Part shown: positions 7,501 to 16,359 of the stretch, one piece after another | How positions within the stretch are numbered: position 1 is the stretch's first letter | Layout of the letters: every line of letters starts with the position of its first letter | DNA from: Rhizobiaceae bacterium | GTDB taxonomy: Bacteria; Pseudomonadota; Alphaproteobacteria; Rhizobiales; Rhizobiaceae | NCBI GenBank assembly: GCA_029233925.1 | Contig: JARGOX010000023.1 | Location: 37,427-101,426 of the forward strand | Reading direction: 5' to 3' | Length of the DNA stretch: 64,000 bases | Notes under the pieces: generated by a model | Database searches by the model: none | The model's input: the letters and a program-made list of their open reading frames with translations, nothing else | What the model was told of the DNA's origin: nothing | Translations under genes and position numbers: made by a program

Positions 7501-8814
7501 ATGCCTCTCAAGCCAGCCTATGACGCGATTATTATCGGTGCAGGAGTCATCGGTGCCTGTACTGCTTTCGAGTTGGCGAAGAAGGGCTGGAAAACACTGT
7601 CGATCGACAAGCTGCCTGAGGCCGGCTACGGATCGACTTCGGGGTCCTGCGCCATTATCCGGACCTATTATTCGGCGCTGGAATCATGCGCCATTGCCTA
7701 TGAAGGCTGGCACTATTGGCGCGACTGGGAACGCTATATCGGTGTTCCCGATGAACTGGGCCTGATCAAATATCACAATACAGGCTGCCTCGTTATCAAG
7801 ACTGAACACAACAATGATCTGTCCAGGGTCTGTGAAATGATGGATCGTATCGGTTGCCCCTATGAGGATGTGCCGGTTGAGGCTATCAGCCAGCGCCTGC
7901 CCAATGTGGATACGCGACAATTCGAACCCGCCAAACGACCGGAAGATGCGGGATTTGGCGAGGCAACGGGCCCGAGCATCGGTGGGGCCGTATTCTTTCC
8001 CAATGGCGGATATGTCAATGATCCCAAATTGTCAGCCCATAATGCGCAAAGAGGCGCCGAGCAGTTTGGCGCGGAGTTCCTGTTCAATGCTGAAGTGGCC
8101 GAAATCACAACGGACAACAACCGGATTACCGGTGTTGTGCTGGACGATGGGAGGCAGATCAGTGCGCCGGTGGTGATCAATGTCGCCGGCCCACATTCAG
8201 CCAAAATCAACAGGATGGCCGGTGTTGAAGACGGCATGAAAATCAAGACCCGCGCCTTGCGGCATGAAGTGGCCCATGTGCCCGCACCCGATGGCATGAA
8301 TTTCGAAAAGGACGGAATGGTCTATTCCGACAGCGACATTCACACCTATTGTCGTCCCGAAATAGGCAATCACATCCTCATTGGTTCGGAAGACCCGGAA
8401 TGCGACGGCAAAGAATGGGTAGATGATCCCGACAATTACAATGATGATTTTTCCGAGCAATGGAATGTGCTCGTCATGCGCATGGCACAAAGACTGCCGC
8501 GATTGCATATTCCATCAAAGACACGCGGCGTTGTGGCACTTTACGATGTAACGGATGACTGGATGCCGATCTATGACCGCAGTGATCTCGACGGGTTTTA
8601 CATGGCCATCGGAACGAGCGGCAATCAGTTCAAGAACGCACCCGTTGCGGGAAAAATGATGGCCGCACTCATTGAAGCGTGCGAAAACGGTCACGATCAT
8701 GATCGCGATCCCTTGCAGTTTCACCTCGATCATCTCGAAATGGATATTTCCCTTGGCAGCTTTTCGAGAAACCGTGAAATTAATCAGGATTCGAGCTTCT
8801 CCGTCATAGGGTGA
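7501..8814 (+). CDS. FAD-dependent oxidoreductase of the DAO family (sarcosine/glycine-oxidase-like)
   Basis: A 437-residue flavoenzyme that probably oxidises a secondary or tertiary amine or amino acid. The N-terminal dinucleotide motif is AIIIGAGVIGACTAFELAKK with the Asp/Lys end of the Rossmann unit (SIDK). GSTSGSCAIIRTYYS matches the FAD-contacting segment of the DAO fold, and the C-terminal GTSGNQFKNAPVAGKMMA is the usual FAD-binding closing motif. There is no signal peptide. It lies 140 bases after the PhnD-like gene on the same strand, with an A/G-rich ribosome site (GAGAAAAGAGAAA), and is probably the last gene of the XRE-linked module. Its 3' end overlaps the convergent FkbM gene by 31 bases. 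Confidence 0.85.
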   Translation: MPLKPAYDAIIIGAGVIGACTAFELAKKGWKTLSIDKLPEAGYGSTSGSCAIIRTYYSALESCAIAYEGWHYWRDWERYIGVPDELGLIKYHNTGCLVIKTEHNNDLSRVCEMMDRIGCPYEDVPVEAISQRLPNVDTRQFEPAKRPEDAGFGEATGPSIGGAVFFPNGGYVNDPKLSAHNAQRGAEQFGAEFLFNAEVAEITTDNNRITGVVLDDGRQISAPVVINVAGPHSAKINRMAGVEDGMKIKTRALRHEVAHVPAPDGMNFEKDGMVYSDSDIHTYCRPEIGNHILIGSEDPECDGKEWVDDPDNYNDDFSEQWNVLVMRMAQRLPRLHIPSKTRGVVALYDVTDDWMPIYDRSDLDGFYMAIGTSGNQFKNAPVAGKMMAALIEACENGHDHDRDPLQFHLDHLEMDISLGSFSRNREINQDSSFSVIG

Positions 8815-9647
8815 AGCAACAGAACATTTTCACCGGTGTTTCCGCCGACAGTGTAGCCGAGCGACTTGAGGTGCTCGACACAATCCTCTTGCCAGTGCTC
8901 CTTCAAGACGGTCTCAATCAGCACGGCCTTCGGCCATAGGGATTTGTTTTCGGGCGTCATGAGCGGCAGCAGTGCGCGGTCTTCAAAACCCTCGATATCA
9001 ATTTTCAAAAGGTCAACATGATTGATCAGCCGGCTTTTCAACGCATCGGCCAAAGGCACGATCTTGATATCGACAAAAACCTTGGCGCTGGATGCATCCG
9101 GCACAATTGTTGCCGTTCCAATGTTTGTGCCGCCATTTGAATAGAGACGCATGCGGGATTTTTCCGGTCCGACCCCCAGATTGATGGCTTCTATCGATGA
9201 AAACCCGTTGGTTTTGCTGTTGAAAGACAGTTTTGCATAGGTTCTGGGATGAGGCTCAAATGATAGAATTCGTGCCTTGTCACCGCAGTTTTTAGCCACG
9301 AACAGGCTGTAAGTACCGATGTTTGCACCGACATCAACAAAGACCATACCCGGTTTGAGCAATGGCTTGATGAGCGCGCGCTCCGGTATTTCCGGAAGAT
9401 GCCCCCGTCCAACTGCTGTTCTGTCGCAATAATTTTCCAGCGGGTAGGCCCGAATCTGGACACCTTCAATTTCGATATCGAACGGTCCGGGAAATCGACT
9501 GGCCAGTTTTTTGCGGATGATCTTTCGATAGCTGCGAGCAATGTTCTTGTGCGTGGCAAGAGTCCAGATCAAACGGGGCACAATCCCGATCTCCCGCTTG
9601 CCGAATTCGGAAATCAGGTCCAGTTTCCGCTCCTTTTTCAACGTCAT
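8784..9647 (-). CDS. FkbM-family SAM-dependent methyltransferase
   Basis: A 287-residue methyltransferase of the FkbM family, many of which O-methylate sugars of surface polysaccharides. The SAM motif VFVDVGANIGTYSLFVAKN lies at residues 102-120, followed by the acidic ribose contact FEPHP and the later DLLKIDIEGFE motif typical of the family. The first ~55 residues are basic and may attach it to the membrane surface. It converges on and overlaps the FAD oxidoreductase gene. Proximity to the glycosyltransferase operon suggests a glycan acceptor, but it is on the opposite strand and not part of that operon. Confidence 0.82.
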   Translation of the reverse strand: MTLKKERKLDLISEFGKREIGIVPRLIWTLATHKNIARSYRKIIRKKLASRFPGPFDIEIEGVQIRAYPLENYCDRTAVGRGHLPEIPERALIKPLLKPGMVFVDVGANIGTYSLFVAKNCGDKARILSFEPHPRTYAKLSFNSKTNGFSSIEAINLGVGPEKSRMRLYSNGGTNIGTATIVPDASSAKVFVDIKIVPLADALKSRLINHVDLLKIDIEGFEDRALLPLMTPENKSLWPKAVLIETVLKEHWQEDCVEHLKSLGYTVGGNTGENVLLLHPMTEKLES

Positions 9648-9668
9648 CTACCTCTTACGCTCTCACGC

Positions 9669-9950
9669 TTAAACATGTGACACGACCAACCCATTGTGAA
9701 TGAACATATACAATAGCGCGGCAGCGGGGCCAATGATGCATATGCACAATACGGACTGAATTTTCTCGTTCAAGCACCCGTTCATTGATCTGTTGGTGGA
9801 TGCCTGATCAAAAAGCGGCGTTTCCATGACGATAATTCCGGCCTCAGCAATGCGCACAGCATCGATTGGCAATTGGGCATATGCACTTTCGCTGTGTTTA
9901 ACGGTGGCATTTTGAGCTTCTGAGCCCTGAAACAGTGCCTCTATTGCCAC
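9669..9950 (-). CDS. hypothetical small membrane protein (uncertain)
   Basis: A 93-residue open frame with GTG start and a single C-terminal hydrophobic segment (SVLCICIIGPAAALLYMFIH). It has no recognisable family and no clear ribosome site. It lies just upstream of the FkbM gene on the same strand, with 21 bases between this stop and the FkbM start, which is why it is kept. Codon use does not decide the case. It could be spurious. Confidence 0.25.
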   Translation of the reverse strand: MAIEALFQGSEAQNATVKHSESAYAQLPIDAVRIAEAGIIVMETPLFDQASTNRSMNGCLNEKIQSVLCICIIGPAAALLYMFIHNGLVVSHV

Positions 9951-10211
9951 ATATGGTCAAATTCAGCGCAAATTCAGCCGATTACCTGTTGCCGGATGGT
10001 GTCTCGCTTCACATTAGAGCAAAAGGGCCGTGACATATGACCGACAACAAACTATTTAAAGTTCACTGGAATTAAGCCATTTGTAGCGCGTAGGTTCAAA
10101 TATGAGGGAAATGCGGAGATGCTTGATTCTGGAATATCTGCGCGTTTGCAACCCTCTCTCTCCATCAATCGACATAAAAACGATGCCTGAAATCATGGCA
10201 AGTGGGAACCT
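9951..10211. other. intergenic region before the glycosyltransferase operon
   Basis: AT-rich non-coding sequence between the divergent FkbM side and the glycosyltransferases. The only structure seen is a short direct repeat, AAATTCAGC, at 9959 and 9970. It must carry the promoter of the glycosyltransferase operon, but no convincing -35/-10 pair was found. Confidence 0.4.
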
Positions 10212-11417
10212 GTGAACCAAGCCGCACATCTCATACTCTACGGCCATGATACCTTTGGTCTCGGACATATCAGGCGCAATCGCAAAATTGCGAGTGCGCT
10301 TGTCGATTGCTATGGTGATATTCGTGTCACCATTATTACGGGGTCAGGCCTGTCGGGTGAATATGCCTCGCATCCGCGTATCGATTATGTTGAAATCCCA
10401 CCAGTTGAAAAGCTGCCGGATGGCCGCTATCAATCAGGTGAAGGTGGTCTGTCCTACGCAGAGACCATTGCAGCGCGCACGCAAGCCATTGGCGCACTGG
10501 CCCAATCTCAGCCCGCCGATATTTTCATCGCCGACAAGGAACCACTGGGGCTGGGTGGTGAACTCTCTGTTGCGATCAAGCATTTCAAGGCATCAGGCAC
10601 CACAATGGTGCTGGGATTGCGCGACGTGCTCGACGAAGCGGTGCAACTGAAAAAGGAATGGCAGAAAAAGGGCTATTTTGGCGCTCTGGACAATCTTTAT
10701 GATCAGATATGGATCTATGGATCAGAACAATTCTACAAACCGCTGGAGGGTTTGGGGCTGCCTGAACACGTTCTGGAAAAATGCCAATACACCGGCTTCC
10801 TGTACCAGCCAAATCTGGAATTTGACCTGACACCGGCGATGGGCTTGCCGAAGGACTATCTGCTGGTGACAACCGGTGGCGGCGGAGATGGTGACCCGCT
10901 GATGGACGCAGTGCTCAATGCCTATGAGAATGGATCCGAGATCCCCTGCCCCTCTGTGCTGCTTCTTGGGCCCTATTCTGACAGTGGATACGCTGAACAG
11001 GTGAAACAGCGGGCCGCAGGTATCGACGGCATTCATGTCATCGGTTTTGATTCAGAGCCGGAAGTCTTGATCAGAAATGCCAGAGCCGTAATTGGCATGT
11101 GCGGGTATAATACCTTTTGTGAAGTCATCGCCCGCAACAAACCGGTCTTGTTCGTGCCAAGACAAATGCCACGCATGGAACAGTTCATCCGGGCGAACCG
11201 GGCCAAAGAACTTGGTTATTGCGACGTCATTTTAAGCGCGGATGCTGCAAACCCCGATGCTATGGCCCATGCCATAAGACAGCTCATTGACAGTTCAAAT
11301 TTGCCACCTGCAATACATGACTTTGATGCGGCGGGTCTTGAATATATCTGCGGACAGGTCGGCTCCATTTTGGAGGAGCGCCGACAAGAAACACTCAAGG
11401 TGGAGCCGGCACTTTGA
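10212..11417 (+). CDS. MurG-like glycosyltransferase (first of four)
   Basis: A 401-residue GT-B-fold glycosyltransferase. The N-terminal acceptor domain starts with YGHDTFGLGHIRRN (residues 10-23), whose GLGH-R pattern is typical of MurG/GT28-like enzymes. The C-terminal donor domain contains LVTTGGGGDGDPLMDA and later GMCGYNTFCEVIARNKPVLF, matching the nucleotide-sugar pocket of the GT28 C-domain. It is soluble or peripheral, with no membrane segment. The GTG start follows GTGGGA. It is joined to the next gene by a TTGA stop/start overlap. The donor sugar is unknown. The nearby Ugd and epimerase make UDP-uronic acids plausible donors. Confidence 0.8.
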   Translation: MNQAAHLILYGHDTFGLGHIRRNRKIASALVDCYGDIRVTIITGSGLSGEYASHPRIDYVEIPPVEKLPDGRYQSGEGGLSYAETIAARTQAIGALAQSQPADIFIADKEPLGLGGELSVAIKHFKASGTTMVLGLRDVLDEAVQLKKEWQKKGYFGALDNLYDQIWIYGSEQFYKPLEGLGLPEHVLEKCQYTGFLYQPNLEFDLTPAMGLPKDYLLVTTGGGGDGDPLMDAVLNAYENGSEIPCPSVLLLGPYSDSGYAEQVKQRAAGIDGIHVIGFDSEPEVLIRNARAVIGMCGYNTFCEVIARNKPVLFVPRQMPRMEQFIRANRAKELGYCDVILSADAANPDAMAHAIRQLIDSSNLPPAIHDFDAAGLEYICGQVGSILEERRQETLKVEPAL

Positions 11418-12676
11418 AAGCCCACACGATAGTGGTGGTGCTGAAAGGCTATCCCAGACTTTCTGAGACCTTCATTGCCCAGGAATTGCTGGAACTGGAG
11501 CGCCGCGGATTTGATCTTCATATTTTTGCGCTGCGCAAACCCACCGACAAGGCGCGCCATCCGATCCATTCCGAGATCAAGGCACCGGTTACCTATCTTC
11601 CGGAATATCTTCATGAGGAGCCCCTGCGTGTCCTGAAAGGCTGGTGGGCGTCCCGCAAGAAATCTGGCTTCAGGCTTGCCATGCGGACATTTCTTGCCGA
11701 TCTGCGTCGCGATTTTACCCGCAACAGAATCAGACGGTTTGGACAATCACTGGTTCTGGCGCGTGAATTGCCGAGCAATATTCAATGGCTTTATGCGCAT
11801 TTTATTCATACGCCCGCATCTGTGACCTACTACGCCCATATGATCAATTCGATCGGATGGAGTTGTTCGGCGCATGCAAAGGATATCTGGACCTCGCCGG
11901 ATTGGGAACTGTCTGAAAAGCTCAACGATGCTGCCTGGACGGTAACCTGCACCCGGAGCGGTTATCAGCATCTGCAATCCCTTGCCGACCGGGTCAATGC
12001 GGTTCATCTGGTGCATCATGGCCTGGACCTGAGCCGATTCCCGCGCATGGAGCGCCCTGCGTCATCACGCGATGGCAGCCAGCCGGATGATCCGGTTCAC
12101 ATAGTGACCGTTGGCCGGGCGGTTCCAAAAAAGGGACTCGACACACTTGTCGATGCGCTTGCCCTGTTGCCGCAGAACCTTCATTGGAAATGGACACATA
12201 TCGGTGGTGGTGAGCTGTCAAAGCCAATCGCCCAACAGATCTCCAGACTGGGTCTCACCGACCGCGCGGAAATGCTCGGTTCAAAGCCACAGGAATTTGT
12301 CCTGCAAACCTATCGCGACAGTGACTTTTTCGTATTGCCTTGCAGAATTGCCGACGACGGCGACAGGGATGGGCTGCCCAATGTGCTTGTTGAAGCACAG
12401 AGCCAGAGCCTGGCCTGCATTTCCTCTCCCATTTCAGGGATCGTCGAGTTGATCGAAGACGGCGAGAATGGCCTGCTGACACCCCCCAATGATGCGGCGG
12501 CGCTTGCCAAAGCGATCGAGACCCTGATCACCACTCCGTCATTGCGTGCACGCATGGGCGAAAAGGGCGCGACAAAAGTTGAGAAACAGTTCGATCATCT
12601 CTCGCAGATTGAACAACTCGTCACCCTGTTCGAAGAGGCTGGTGTAAAGCACATTGGCCAAGAAGCGGCACAATGA
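11414..12676 (+). CDS. GT4-type glycosyltransferase (second of four)
   Basis: A 420-residue retaining glycosyltransferase of the GT4 kind. The N-domain begins VVVLKGYPRLSETFIAQELL, the usual opening of sugar transferases that act on surface glycans. The C-domain has VTVGRAVPKKGLDTLVDALA, then DFFVLPCRIADDGDRDGLPN with the EX7E-like region LVEAQSQSLACISSPISGIV. The start is a TTG whose last two bases lie in the preceding stop (TTGA), preceded by AAGGTGGAG. The stop overlaps the next ATG. Such coupling implies fixed stoichiometry with the neighbouring transferases. Confidence 0.85.
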   Translation: MKAHTIVVVLKGYPRLSETFIAQELLELERRGFDLHIFALRKPTDKARHPIHSEIKAPVTYLPEYLHEEPLRVLKGWWASRKKSGFRLAMRTFLADLRRDFTRNRIRRFGQSLVLARELPSNIQWLYAHFIHTPASVTYYAHMINSIGWSCSAHAKDIWTSPDWELSEKLNDAAWTVTCTRSGYQHLQSLADRVNAVHLVHHGLDLSRFPRMERPASSRDGSQPDDPVHIVTVGRAVPKKGLDTLVDALALLPQNLHWKWTHIGGGELSKPIAQQISRLGLTDRAEMLGSKPQEFVLQTYRDSDFFVLPCRIADDGDRDGLPNVLVEAQSQSLACISSPISGIVELIEDGENGLLTPPNDAAALAKAIETLITTPSLRARMGEKGATKVEKQFDHLSQIEQLVTLFEEAGVKHIGQEAAQ

Positions 12677-13851
12677 GCCGACATCCCAAAATCCTCTATT
12701 ATGTTCAGCACCTTCTGGGTGTCGGACATGTTTTCCGGACCATGCGCATTGTCCGTGTTCTGGTCGAACGGGGATTTGATGTCGAACTGATCTATGGCGG
12801 GGAGCAACTGCCCGATTTTGATGACCATGGCGCCAGGGTTCATTTCCTGCCGTCACTGACATCATCAAAAGGTGATTTCTCCAAGCTGGTTACCGGTGAC
12901 GGTATCGTCGCAAGCGACGAATACAGACAGATACGAAGAAACCGAATTCTCGCGATCCTGGCCGAAAGTGCACCGGACATCATTGTGACAGAGGCGTTTC
13001 CTTTCGGTCGGCGCCAGATGCATTTTGAATTGCTTCCCTTTATGGAGGCCGCCGTCAGGATGGAGAAGAGGCCGAAGATCTTTGCCTCGGTTCGCGACAT
13101 TCTGCAGGAGGGCAACAAACCATCCAAGGACCGGCAAACGGTCGATCTGCTCGATCGCTATTTTGACGGTGTGCTTGTCCACGGCGACAGGCACCTCATC
13201 AGTCTGGACAAAACATTCCCCTATACGGGAGAGATATCCGGCAAAATTTATTATACGGGCATTGTCACGCCGCAGACTGTCCCGACGCACGCCGACAAGG
13301 TCGCGCCGATGGCCGACAGGCATTTTGACGTCGTCGTGTCTGCCGGTGGCGGACTGTTGGGTCGCGAGCTGGTTCTGGCGGCGGCGGAAGCAAAGGCCGG
13401 TTCGTCACTGGATGATGCGCATTGGTGTATCCTGACCGGCCCCTATATGGACGAGGAAGACAGGCAAAGGCTCTCCGGCAAAGGCATCGCGGTCAGAGAA
13501 TTTATTCCTGACCTGCATTTGGTCCTGGCAACGGCCCGACTTTCGATTTCACTGGCGGGATATAACACTATTGCCGATATCATGGCAGCGGGCTGTCGTG
13601 CCATTGTGGCTCCGCAATGGAACGACAAGGAGACGGAACAATTGCGCCGCGCCGAATTGCTGGCCGCCCGTGGATTGGTTGAAATGCTGTCGCATGAGGC
13701 CAAGACAGCCTCTGCAGTGCGCACGGCAATAGACCGTGTCATGGCAAAGCCATTGCCCGACTGGTCATCCATTCAGACAAATGGTGCCGCTGTCACCGCC
13801 GATATTCTACAAGGTGCATTTGACTGCGGCGACCTGAAGCCGTTTCAATAG
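12673..13851 (+). CDS. MurG-like glycosyltransferase (third of four)
   Basis: A 392-residue homologue of the first gene of the operon. The N-domain motif is YYVQHLLGVGHVFRTMRIVR (GVGH instead of GLGH). The C-domain has VVVSAGGGLLGRELVLAAAE and later SLAGYNTIADIMAAGCRAIV, the donor-site glycine loop and Asn-Thr motif of GT28-like proteins. It overlaps the previous gene by four bases (ATGA). The two MurG-like genes differ widely in sequence, so they probably transfer different sugars and are not recent duplicates. Confidence 0.8.
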   Translation: MSRHPKILYYVQHLLGVGHVFRTMRIVRVLVERGFDVELIYGGEQLPDFDDHGARVHFLPSLTSSKGDFSKLVTGDGIVASDEYRQIRRNRILAILAESAPDIIVTEAFPFGRRQMHFELLPFMEAAVRMEKRPKIFASVRDILQEGNKPSKDRQTVDLLDRYFDGVLVHGDRHLISLDKTFPYTGEISGKIYYTGIVTPQTVPTHADKVAPMADRHFDVVVSAGGGLLGRELVLAAAEAKAGSSLDDAHWCILTGPYMDEEDRQRLSGKGIAVREFIPDLHLVLATARLSISLAGYNTIADIMAAGCRAIVAPQWNDKETEQLRRAELLAARGLVEMLSHEAKTASAVRTAIDRVMAKPLPDWSSIQTNGAAVTADILQGAFDCGDLKPFQ

Positions 13852-13856
13852 CGCCC

Positions 13857-15002
13857 ATGACAAAAACCAGGATCGCCTTTTACGCACCACTGAAATCACC
13901 GGACCATCCAATACCGTCCGGTGACCGGGAAATCGCCCGCCTGATGATGCGTGCCCTGCAACTGGCAGGCTATTCAGTAGATCTGGTATCTGACGTCATT
14001 TCCTACCAGAAACGGCCGGAGAAAGCGCTTTATGAGCACCGCTGGTCGGATGTCGCTGCTGAAGAGGAACGTATAAGGCTGGACTGGCAGCAGGACCCTG
14101 GCCAAATACCCGATCTCTGGTTCACCTATCACCCCTACTGCAAGTCTCCCGATTGGCTGGGCCCCGCGCTCTCGCAATCCTTCGGCATCCCCTATGTTAC
14201 GGCCGAAGCCTGTCGTACCCATCAGGGCAGCGCCAGTGACTGGCTGAACGGTCGGGCGGCAGTTCAACAGGCGGTCCGGATGGCCAATATGAATTTTGTC
14301 CTGAAGGATTCCGACTGGCTGTATTTGCAGGAGGTCATTCCGGGCATGGAAAATGCCATGCGAATTCCACCATTTCTGGATCTCTCCATTCAGCCCTTGA
14401 AAACATCCGATCCGAAACCTCTCTTTGACAATGATGCGCCTGTCCTGCTGGCCGTTGGCATGATGCGCCCCGGTGCAAAAATGGCCAGCTACCAGGCCTT
14501 GGCAGAGGCTTTGAAAACGATGCAATCAGAAGCCTGGAACCTGGTCGTTGTCGGCGAAGGGCCGGAACGCAAAACGATCACCGGTCTTCTGGATTTCATT
14601 GATCCTGCCCGGTTGAAGATGACCGGCAGTATTGCCCATGAGGACATGTTCGCCCTGATGGATCAGTGCGACCTTCTGGTGTGGCCCGGCATTGGCGAGG
14701 CCATTGGCCTGGTCTACCTCGAAGCCCAGGCCCGCGGTCTGCCCGTTGCAGCACTGAAGACCGCCGGCGTGCCGTTGGTCGTCTCCAACAATGTGGGTGG
14801 CCTGCTTACTGATCCGGATGATGTGGTGGCCTATGGCGCAGCCATAGGGCGCCTCGTCGACGATGCCATCCTGCGCGCAGAACTGGGCAAGCAGGGACGC
14901 CGCTATGTTGAAGACAAACATGACGTCGCTGCGGTGGCTGCACTTTTCAAATCGACCATTGACGAAATTCTCAAAAAAAACCGCAATTCAATCACGCATT
15001 GA
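13857..15002 (+). CDS. GT4-type glycosyltransferase (fourth of four)
   Basis: A 381-residue GT4-like transferase and last gene of the operon, five bases after the previous stop. It opens with IAFYAPLKSPDHPIPSGDRE, the Gly-rich acceptor loop of this family. The C-domain has LLAVGMMRPGAKMASYQALA, VVVGEGPERK and WPGIGEAIGLVYLEAQARGL, where the Glu pair of the EX7E motif is present. There is no signal or membrane helix. The transcript then runs into a tandem palindromic repeat that probably ends it. Confidence 0.83.
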   Translation: MTKTRIAFYAPLKSPDHPIPSGDREIARLMMRALQLAGYSVDLVSDVISYQKRPEKALYEHRWSDVAAEEERIRLDWQQDPGQIPDLWFTYHPYCKSPDWLGPALSQSFGIPYVTAEACRTHQGSASDWLNGRAAVQQAVRMANMNFVLKDSDWLYLQEVIPGMENAMRIPPFLDLSIQPLKTSDPKPLFDNDAPVLLAVGMMRPGAKMASYQALAEALKTMQSEAWNLVVVGEGPERKTITGLLDFIDPARLKMTGSIAHEDMFALMDQCDLLVWPGIGEAIGLVYLEAQARGLPVAALKTAGVPLVVSNNVGGLLTDPDDVVAYGAAIGRLVDDAILRAELGKQGRRYVEDKHDVAAVAALFKSTIDEILKKNRNSITH

Positions 15003-15026
15003 ATCACGGTTTTAGTTTGATGTCTC

Positions 15027-15180
15027 AAGCTCGACTTATCCGAAAACCGGTGCCCACTTTTCGGGTCTCGCTCTTTCCTGAAGCTCGACGTGTCCGAAAA
15101 CCGGTGCCCACTTTTCGGGTCTCGCTCTTTCCTGAAGCTCGACTTGTCCGAAAACCGGTGCCCACTTTTCGGGTCTCGCT
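15027..15180. repeat. three tandem 54-bp units carrying a Hyphomicrobiales palindrome
   Basis: Copies begin at 15027, 15081 and 15135 (AAGCTCGAC...). They differ almost only in the three bases TTA/GTG/TTG after the CGAC. Each holds a hairpin with arms CCGAAAA and TTTTCGG around CCGGTGCCCAC, a short palindrome I know as common between genes in this order. The third copy stops exactly one base before the stop codon of the convergent permease gene. It is likely to act as a bidirectional terminator and to be the product of recent tandem amplification. Confidence 0.85.
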
Positions 15181-16359
15181 TTAGTGGTACGGATCAGCCG
15201 CATCGCGCAGGCCATCACCCATGAAGTTGAAAGCCAAGATGACCAGTATCACCGGCACGACCGGTAGAATGAGCCACGGATAGAGCACAACCACGTTGAT
15301 GTTCTGGGCTTCGTTCAGCAACACACCCCAACTGGTCACCGGCGGTCGCAGACCAATACCCAAGAAGCTCAGGGCCGTTTCGCCCAGAATCATCGCTGGA
15401 ATGGTGATGGTCGCCGAGGCGATCAGATGGCTCATGAATCCAGGTACCAGATGGCGCAAGATGATGCGTTTTGGTTTGGCTCCCATCAATTGAGCCGCCA
15501 GCACATAGTCTTCCTCACGCAAAGACAGCAATTTCGAGCGCACGGCACGTGCAAGTCCGGTCCAGTCCAGCAGGCCCAGGATAACCGTGATCCCAAAGTA
15601 GATAAGGATCGGGCTCCAGGTTATCGGCAATATGGCAGCCAGCGCCATCCACAATGGAATACTTGGTATGGATTGCAGCACTTCGATAATGCGCTGCACC
15701 ACGACATCCACCCAACCACCATAATAGCCGGCCAGGCCACCGATGGTAATGCCGAGAATGAAACTTACGGTGATACCAAGCAGGCCAATCGTCAGTGAAA
15801 TGCGCGCGCCATAGATGATGCGTGAAAACATATCGCGACCCAAACGGTCCGTGCCAAACAGAAAGAGATTACCCTCACCTTCAGCACAAAACAGATGCGT
15901 TTGCATCGGTATAAAGCCCCACATATTGTAAGGGTCACCTTCGCAGAAGAATTTTACCGGATAGACCTCGGACTTGTTGTCGGAATATTCCCGTTTGAGA
16001 ATTTCCATGTTGAGCGTTCTGACACGCTCATAGACATGTGGCCCGATATAGTCGCCGTCCTTGAAGAAGTGAACACTCTGGGGTGGCGCGTATATATCTT
16101 CGATGTGTCTGTGTGCCAGATCGTAGGGTGCGATGAATTCTGCAAAGGCAATCACGATATAGCAAAACAGCAAAAAGAGGCCGGAATAGTAGGCCAGTCT
16201 ATGCTTCTTGAATTTCCACCAGATCAACTGGCGCTGGGAAGCAAAATAATACTTCTCCTGCGCCGGTGTAAGCTGTTCGGCTGCAAGTGGATCAAATGGA
16301 TCAGACGACACAAAGTGGTCGAGCGGCTGTCCTGCCGCCGGAAGGGATGTATTGCTCAT
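15181..16359 (-). CDS. Opp/Dpp-type ABC transporter permease (C subunit)
   Basis: A 392-residue inner-membrane permease of the peptide/nickel family. After a 50-residue cytoplasmic leader and the first helix (YYSGLFLLFCYIVIAFAEFI) comes a long periplasmic insertion containing KFFCEGDPYNMWGF and HLFCAEGEG with two Cys. Next is the conserved FGTDRLGRDMFSRIIYGARI and the usual helix bundle. The EAA-type loop is AAQLMGAKPKRIILRHLVPG. The insertion makes it longer than OppC (~300 residues), so the family resembles YejE-like or other large-substrate permeases. It overlaps the partner permease by four bases. Translation ends where the 54-bp repeat begins. Confidence 0.88.
   Translation of the reverse strand: MSNTSLPAAGQPLDHFVSSDPFDPLAAEQLTPAQEKYYFASQRQLIWWKFKKHRLAYYSGLFLLFCYIVIAFAEFIAPYDLAHRHIEDIYAPPQSVHFFKDGDYIGPHVYERVRTLNMEILKREYSDNKSEVYPVKFFCEGDPYNMWGFIPMQTHLFCAEGEGNLFLFGTDRLGRDMFSRIIYGARISLTIGLLGITVSFILGITIGGLAGYYGGWVDVVVQRIIEVLQSIPSIPLWMALAAILPITWSPILIYFGITVILGLLDWTGLARAVRSKLLSLREEDYVLAAQLMGAKPKRIILRHLVPGFMSHLIASATITIPAMILGETALSFLGIGLRPPVTSWGVLLNEAQNINVVVLYPWLILPVVPVILVILAFNFMGDGLRDAADPYH

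Noticed and set aside
15027..15180. Possible CRISPR array
   Set aside because: Units are contiguous identical copies without unique spacers, and no cas gene is present.
14999..15218. Two short repetitive ORFs on both strands across the 54-bp repeats
   Set aside because: The repeat period is 18 codons, so any frame without a stop stays open. The repeated peptides are an artefact of the DNA repeat.
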